From: Gammaproteobacteria bacterium
GTDB lineage: Bacteria; Pseudomonadota; Gammaproteobacteria; Pseudomonadales; Alcanivoracaceae
Direction of reading: 5' to 3'
DNA length: 64,000 nt
Assembly (NCBI GenBank): GCA_018067045.1
Contig: JAGPVL010000040.1
Location: 17,683-81,682, forward strand
Below the pieces are notes generated by a model that was not told where the DNA came from, did not search any database, and saw only the letters and a list, made by a program, of their open reading frames with translations. Shown here one piece after another: positions 59,664 through 64,000 of this stretch; the first letter of the stretch is position 1, and each line of letters opens with the position of its first letter. The translations under genes and the position numbers were made by a program.

Positions 59664-61157
59664 ATGACTGACACCCCAGAGGTCCGCGCCGTTTCCCCAC
59701 ACGCTGTTATTATTGGCACTGGTTTTGGCGGCCTGTGCATGGCGATCCAGCTAAAAATGGCGGGGATTCACTCTTTCACCATGCTCGAAAAGGCTAGCAA
59801 TGTGGGCGGCACTTGGCGCGACAACACCTATCCTGGTGCGGCCTGTGATGTGCAATCACATCTTTACTCCTATTCGTTTGAGCCCAAGCATGACTGGACG
59901 CGTAAGTTTGGTTTACAGGCCGAAATCAGACAGTACATGGAAGACTGCGTCGAGAAATACGACCTCGCTTCCCATATTCAATTCAACAAAGACGTCGTCG
60001 CCGCGAACTATGATGACACCACCCATCAGTGGGTGATCGACACCCAAGACGGCGCACAGCTGCGCAGCAACATTCTCGTGACCGCATGTGGCCAGCTCAA
60101 TCGCCCTGCCTTTCCTAACATAAAGGGCATGGAAGATTTTAAGGGCAAGGTGTTCCACTCGGCGCGCTGGGATCACGACCACAATCTAGACGGCGAATCA
60201 GTGGCGGTGATTGGCACTGGCGCGAGCGCGATTCAGTTTGTTCCGCAAATCACGCCGCGCGTCAAACAGCTTAAATTGTTCCAGCGCTCTGCCGCATGGG
60301 TTCTACCGAAAGCGGATCGACTGTTTGCTGGCTGGGAACAATCATCGTTTAAGAATATGCCGCTACTCGATCGCATCTATCGCACGATGATCTATTGGAA
60401 GAATGAAAGCCGGGCGCTGGCATTTACACGTTTCAATGCCTTGTTAAACGTTCTCGCATTGCAGGCTAAGTATTGCGCGAAGCGTGATATTAAAGATCCG
60501 ATAAAACGCGCCAAGGTCATTCCCGATTACAAAATCGGCTGTAAACGTATCTTGATTTCGAATGATTGGTACAAGGCCATCAACTCCGACAACCTCGACG
60601 TGATTAATGACGGCATCGATCATATCGAAGCAGATGCTATCGTCAGTAAGGACGGCTCTCGACATGCGGTCGACACCATTATTTATGGCACCGGCTTCCA
60701 AGCAACCGACTTTCTATCACCCATCAACATAACGGGACATAACGGCGTTAACCTCAACGATGCTTGGCAGGACGGTGCTGAGGCTTACAAAGGCATCACC
60801 GTTTCCGGATTTCCAAATCTGTTTATGCTTTACGGCCCGAACACTAACCTCGCGCACAACTCCATTGTCTTTATGATTGAGTCTCAGGTTCGCTACGTGC
60901 TGTCCTGCCTACAAGCGCTGGAATCGAGTCATAGCGCAGCAATGAATGTACTCCCTGACACACAAAGTGAGTTCGTTAACGGCGTGCAGAAACGTTTAGA
61001 AGGCAGTGTATGGGCATCAGGCTGCACATCTTGGTACACCACGGCGAGCGGAAAAAATCCGGTTAACTGGCCCGGCTTTACCTTTAGCTACCGACTGAGT
61101 ACGCGCAAAGTTAATTTGAACGATTATCAGTTTTACCCAAAACCTGTTAACGCCTAG
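59664..61157 (+). CDS. Flavin-containing (Baeyer-Villiger-type) monooxygenase
   Basis: 497 residues, NADPH- and FAD-dependent oxygenase. FAD-binding GTGFGG at 18-23, the fingerprint FKGKVFHSARWD (FxGxxxHxxxW) near 155, and a second nucleotide motif VIGTGASAIQF. The fingerprint is typical of Baeyer-Villiger enzymes that convert ketones to esters or lactones; substrate unknown. The start at 59664 follows GAGAG and fits the family N terminus; a longer frame to 59415 would run through repeat DNA. Divergent from an esterase. Confidence 0.92.
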   Translation: MTDTPEVRAVSPHAVIIGTGFGGLCMAIQLKMAGIHSFTMLEKASNVGGTWRDNTYPGAACDVQSHLYSYSFEPKHDWTRKFGLQAEIRQYMEDCVEKYDLASHIQFNKDVVAANYDDTTHQWVIDTQDGAQLRSNILVTACGQLNRPAFPNIKGMEDFKGKVFHSARWDHDHNLDGESVAVIGTGASAIQFVPQITPRVKQLKLFQRSAAWVLPKADRLFAGWEQSSFKNMPLLDRIYRTMIYWKNESRALAFTRFNALLNVLALQAKYCAKRDIKDPIKRAKVIPDYKIGCKRILISNDWYKAINSDNLDVINDGIDHIEADAIVSKDGSRHAVDTIIYGTGFQATDFLSPINITGHNGVNLNDAWQDGAEAYKGITVSGFPNLFMLYGPNTNLAHNSIVFMIESQVRYVLSCLQALESSHSAAMNVLPDTQSEFVNGVQKRLEGSVWASGCTSWYTTASGKNPVNWPGFTFSYRLSTRKVNLNDYQFYPKPVNA

Positions 61158-61215
61158 TATCGAGACTAGGTGCCGATATTAGGCATCAATACTAGACAGC
61201 AATACTAAGTGCCAA

Positions 61216-61261
61216 CCACAAAAAAGCCGCCGAACTGCTTGGTTCGGCGGCTTTTTTGTGG
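61216..61261. terminator. Bidirectional terminator, 20-bp perfect arms
   Basis: CCACAAAAAAGCCGCCGAAC (61216-61235) and GTTCGGCGGCTTTTTTGTGG (61242-61261), 6-nt loop. It separates the convergent monooxygenase and DUF808 genes. Confidence 0.95.
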
Positions 61262-61292
61262 TGCACGAAATGTGCATCTAAAAATTTAAACG

Positions 61293-62234
61293 CTAAGCCG
61301 CAGGGCTCGGCCTTAACTGCGATACCATCTTCATCAAACCAAGGCATAGTGCTCCCGCCAACAATCCGGCAACAGCATTCACGCAAAGAGATAAGACGGA
61401 CGCGTAAATTTCCGAATCAGCAAGCCCCCCAGATCCATGCAATAGTGCATCTAGAACATGATGAGCACCCGGGATACCGTGCAAAAGAATTCCACCGCCC
61501 ACTAAAAACATCGCCGCTGTGCCAACGACCATCAGCAACTTCATCAGGTACGGCGCGGACGTTAAAATAAGATTGCCTATCCTTGCGCGAAACTGTCCGC
61601 CTGCGCTCTGCCCTGCGCCGCGCACAAGATAAGCACCCGCGTCATCAAGCTTTACGATTGCTGCGACCAACCCATACACCCCAACGGTCATTAACACCGC
61701 AATCGTCGCGATGGCTGCCACCTGCACCATAAAGGTAGCCTGCTGCACCGAACCCAGCGAGATCACGATAATTTCGGCGGACAAAATAAAGTCCGTACGA
61801 ATCGCACCCTTAATTTTTTTCCGCTCAAACGCGACAAGATCGACATCAGTACGGTGTAAAGCCCGTACTTCTTCCGCGTGCGCTCTCTCATCTTCACGAT
61901 GAAAAAATTTGTGCATTAACTTTTCAAAACCTTCGTAGCACAAAAAGGCGCCGCCAAGCATCAGCAATGGCGTAATCAACCATGGCAAAAATGCACTAAT
62001 CAGCAATGCTGCCGGCACCAAAATGGCCTTATTAAGAAACGAACCCTTCGCGACAGCCCAGACAACCGGCAACTCACGATCCGCCCGCACACCTGAAACT
62101 TGCTGGGCATTCAACGCCAGATCGTCTCCCAGTACACCGGCCGTCTTTTTCGCCGCCACCTTGGTCATCAATGCTACGTCATCAAGGATCGTTGCAATGT
62201 CATCTAGCAACGCCAGTAAACTTGTTCCTGCCAT
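61293..62234 (-). CDS. DUF808/YedI-family inner-membrane protein
   Basis: 313 residues with about seven predicted membrane segments. N terminus AGTSLLALLDDIATILDDVA is conserved in DUF808. YedI homologues are of unknown function. The start at 62234 has AGGAG CTCGAG ATG spacing, better than the in-frame ATG 18 bases upstream. Monocistronic; its only near neighbour is the shared terminator with the monooxygenase. Confidence 0.92.
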   Translation of the reverse strand: MAGTSLLALLDDIATILDDVALMTKVAAKKTAGVLGDDLALNAQQVSGVRADRELPVVWAVAKGSFLNKAILVPAALLISAFLPWLITPLLMLGGAFLCYEGFEKLMHKFFHREDERAHAEEVRALHRTDVDLVAFERKKIKGAIRTDFILSAEIIVISLGSVQQATFMVQVAAIATIAVLMTVGVYGLVAAIVKLDDAGAYLVRGAGQSAGGQFRARIGNLILTSAPYLMKLLMVVGTAAMFLVGGGILLHGIPGAHHVLDALLHGSGGLADSEIYASVLSLCVNAVAGLLAGALCLGLMKMVSQLRPSPAA

Positions 62235-62586
62235 CTCGAGCTCCTGATTCATAAACCTGCACAGTCTAGGCAGATAACGCAGCGGCGATTATGCCGCGTT
62301 TAACGCCTCGTCCGAAAGCAGCTCACCCCAGCGTCACGCCACGCGCGGTAAAGTCATTTATTCGATGGCGTCGCACCACGGCGCCTGTTGCACTGGGCAG
62401 GGCTGCGCATCAAAATGATGCTCGCATGTATAGAAACTTGCATATTATTGGGGCCTTATACCGTTTAGCCCCTCCATTTGGCCGTCGCTCGATGTTAAGC
62501 GGTGGCATAGACGATATACTGATCACACCGAACCGATAAATGGATATTCGGGGCGGGTTATCCGCCATCACCCTAGGGAGGTTTCG
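62235..62586. other. Divergent intergenic region between DUF808 and tetR
   Basis: 352 bp. Near tetR it contains TATACTGATCACAC at 62515-62528, which includes a -10-like TATACT, and a strong ribosome site AGGGAGG just before 62587. The rest shows no gene, repeat or hairpin. Confidence 0.6.
62515..62528. promoter_or_regulatory. 14-base shared word overlapping a -10-like box before tetR
   Basis: TATACTGATCACAC occurs here and at 63266-63279, and its first ten bases recur as the reverse complement before the RND operon (29636-29645). Likely operator for the TetR protein that begins 59 bases later. Confidence 0.45.
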
Positions 62587-63237
62587 ATGCAGGCAGCTCA
62601 AATACCCGTTACACCCCGGGGACAGGCCAGACGCACCGCCATGATTCAAGCCGCTAAAGCCGTTTTTTTAGAACACGGCTACGAGCGCACGACTCTCGAC
62701 ATGGTGATTGATCAGGCAGGCGGTTCACGGCGCACCCTGTATGAATGCTTTGGAGACAAAGCCGGGTTGTTTCGCGCCGTTATTGAGCTACATACCCATG
62801 AATTGCTTGAACAGCTCCAGGCCCTGCCTAGCAGCACCGATGCGCCGGAAGAAACCCTAAAGGACGTCGCACGCCTGTATTTGCGCATGCTGTTGTCGCC
62901 CGAAGCCATTGGCATGTACCGACTTCTGGTCGCCGAGGCGCCCAAATTTCCAGAGCTAGGACAGGCATTCTATCTCGCTGGCCCGCTCTCCATCCGGCAA
63001 CATCTCACCCAGTACCTGATTAGCCAACACCGCTGCGGCACGCTACACGTGCCGGATGCGACGATCGCGGCCCGGCAGTTTGTCGGCCTGATCAAAAGCG
63101 ACCATCAACTCGGCGCATTGCTTTGCCCCCCGACTGAGAACTGCCTAGAGCAGCGCTCAGAAGCAGAAATAGACAACGAAATCGCACAAGCGGTACGTTT
63201 ATTTATCAACGGGCTACAAGAGAAGCCTGTTACGTGA
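62587..63237 (+). CDS. TetR/AcrR-family transcriptional regulator
   Basis: 216 residues. N-terminal HTH: GQARRTAMIQAAKAVFLEHGYERTTLDMVIDQAGGSRRTLYECFGDK, of which the recognition helix is GGSRRTLYECF. The C-terminal ligand domain is of the AefR-like type (ARLYLRMLLSPEAIGMYRLLVAEAPKF). Such regulators often control RND pumps. A strong ribosome site, AGGGAGGTTTCG, precedes the ATG. The gene is bracketed by two copies of a 14-base word, and a 10-base part recurs before the RND operon at 29.7 kb. Confidence 0.92.
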   Translation: MQAAQIPVTPRGQARRTAMIQAAKAVFLEHGYERTTLDMVIDQAGGSRRTLYECFGDKAGLFRAVIELHTHELLEQLQALPSSTDAPEETLKDVARLYLRMLLSPEAIGMYRLLVAEAPKFPELGQAFYLAGPLSIRQHLTQYLISQHRCGTLHVPDATIAARQFVGLIKSDHQLGALLCPPTENCLEQRSEAEIDNEIAQAVRLFINGLQEKPVT

Positions 63238-63265
63238 AATTACAAGCTAGAATACTCTCAAACTG

Positions 63266-63279
63266 TATACTGATCACAC
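63266..63279. promoter_or_regulatory. Second copy of the 14-base word, before the EndA-like gene
   Basis: TATACTGATCACAC, 26 bases before the predicted start at 63305, with a -10-like TATACT. A related ACTGATCAC occurs at about 63949 after the gene. Confidence 0.45.
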
Positions 63280-63304
63280 AAATGGCCAACGTGATAGGGC
63301 ATTG

Positions 63305-63937
63305 ATGGCACATAAGGATATGAAAACAGTACAACTGATGCGCAGTACCGTGCTTACAGCACTACTGGTTGTGTCAGGCTTTAGCTATGCCGATGCCGAA
63401 GACCTGCTGCTTGAAAGCGTTTATAGCAACGGCGGCAAAACGCTGTATTGCCAAACGCCGTTTGCCCCAGGCGGTCGCGTTAAAGTCGATTACATCTACG
63501 ACGAGAAGCAAATTCTACGCAAGTTTGGCTGCATTACCTCTCGCCAGTGCAACAGCAAGCCAGGTTATGCCGCCATCGCAGACGATCTACACAACCTTTA
63601 CCCCATAGAGCGCAAAGTCGATATGGACCGCCGTGGCAGCCGCTTTGGCGATCTACCGGCAGACCTAGAAGTTCGCTCATGCGGTCACCAAGTCTCATTT
63701 CAAACATTCGATCCACCGGATGTCGCCAAAGGCAACGTGGCCCGCGCGATGATTTATATGCATAAGCAGCACGACTTGCCGTTGATCGGCCCTCTGCAAA
63801 TGTATCAGCGCTGGAACAAACTCGATCCACCGGATGAAGATGAACGTGCCCGCAACAGTGCCATTAGCAAAATACAAAACCGGCGCAATCAGTACATTGA
63901 TAACCCAGAACTTATCGACCGAATGAGCGGACTGTAA
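63305..63937 (+). CDS. EndA/NucM-like secreted protein lacking nuclease residues
   Basis: 210 residues, signal peptide (about 1-28), then the endonuclease I fold: GGKTLYCQTPF, IADDLHNLYP, SCGHQVSFQTFDPPDVAKGNVARA, YQRWNKLDPPDEDE and KIQNRRNQY all align with E. coli EndA. The EndA WEHVVP motif with the catalytic His reads VDYIYDEKQ here, and the VNGDRGN segment with the metal-binding Asn reads VDMDRRGS. Activity as a nuclease is therefore doubtful. Cysteines are four. Start 63305 has AGGG; 63320 is an alternative. Downstream of tetR, 67 bp away. Confidence 0.8.
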   Translation: MAHKDMKTVQLMRSTVLTALLVVSGFSYADAEDLLLESVYSNGGKTLYCQTPFAPGGRVKVDYIYDEKQILRKFGCITSRQCNSKPGYAAIADDLHNLYPIERKVDMDRRGSRFGDLPADLEVRSCGHQVSFQTFDPPDVAKGNVARAMIYMHKQHDLPLIGPLQMYQRWNKLDPPDEDERARNSAISKIQNRRNQYIDNPELIDRMSGL

Positions 63938-64000
63938 CAACGCAACACTGATCACGTTCACGCATAAAAACGTTTTTCAGAAGCGCAAAAAAAGGGCCTC
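63938..64000 (+). other. Window end
   Basis: No gene. AAAAACGTTTTT is a small palindrome and the last bases AAAAAAAGGGCCTC look like the first half of a terminator stem cut by the window edge. Confidence 0.3.

Overview
The window looks like chromosomal housekeeping DNA of a gammaproteobacterium in the Pseudomonadales sensu lato, moderately GC-rich and probably not a true Pseudomonas. Three blocks keep Pseudomonas-like gene neighbourhoods but are rearranged: purH-purD-(retS-like); coq7/speD/osmC/vfr/trpCDGE; and murU-amgK/lptD-surA-pdxA-rsmA-apaG-apaH plus cca...folK-folB/plsY/tsaD/rpsU-yqeY-dnaG-rpoD-tRNA-Ile2. REP-type palindromes carrying a GTGGGAGC core, as in Pseudomonas, sit in several gaps. 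The genus cannot be fixed from the sequence; a marine Cellvibrionales/Spongiibacteraceae-like bacterium is a guess.

Layout. 1-6.5 kb: purH (cut by the window edge), purD, then a cyclic-nucleotide/rhodanese protein overlapping a RetS-like hybrid sensor kinase. 6.6-11.4 kb: Ycf46-type AAA ATPase, coq7, the operon osmC-glyoxalase-speD, and vfr. 11.5-15.5 kb: trpE-G-D-C on the minus strand. 16-20 kb: a TonB receptor, a REP cluster, and an Old Yellow Enzyme gene divergent from an HxlR regulator. 20-29.5 kb: rpe, murU, amgK on minus, and lptD-surA-pdxA-rsmA-apaG-apaH on plus. 29.7-36 kb: an RND efflux adaptor and pump, a GbsR/MarR regulator and an unknown secreted protein. 36-38.4 kb: a flavin oxidoreductase, a DMT transporter and a newly noted 29-codon ORF with its own terminator. 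38.4-45.6 kb: cca, pteridine reductase, two DUF4124 proteins (one with a zinc-peptidase motif), folK-folB, plsY, tsaD, rpsU and yqeY. 45.9-51.3 kb: dnaG, rpoD, tRNA-Ile2 and a diguanylate cyclase. 51.3-59.4 kb: a decayed hydrolase fragment, a CusCBA copper/silver efflux operon led by a Met/His/Cys-rich secreted protein, and an esterase. 59.6-64 kb: a Baeyer-Villiger-type monooxygenase, a DUF808 protein, a TetR regulator and an EndA-like protein that has lost its nuclease residues.

How parts work together: purine, tryptophan, folate and pyridoxal synthesis, envelope assembly (LptD, SurA, MurU/AmgK recycling), and the macromolecular synthesis cluster (rpsU, dnaG, rpoD) form the core. The accessory layer is envelope defence (two RND systems) and ketone/ester chemistry. 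No CRISPR array, prophage, intact insertion sequence or classical defence island was seen. The least ordinary items are the cNMP-rhodanese/RetS-like pair, the 29-codon ORF at 38.3 kb, the pseudo-EndA protein, and a sequence word shared by the tetR, EndA-like and RND promoters.
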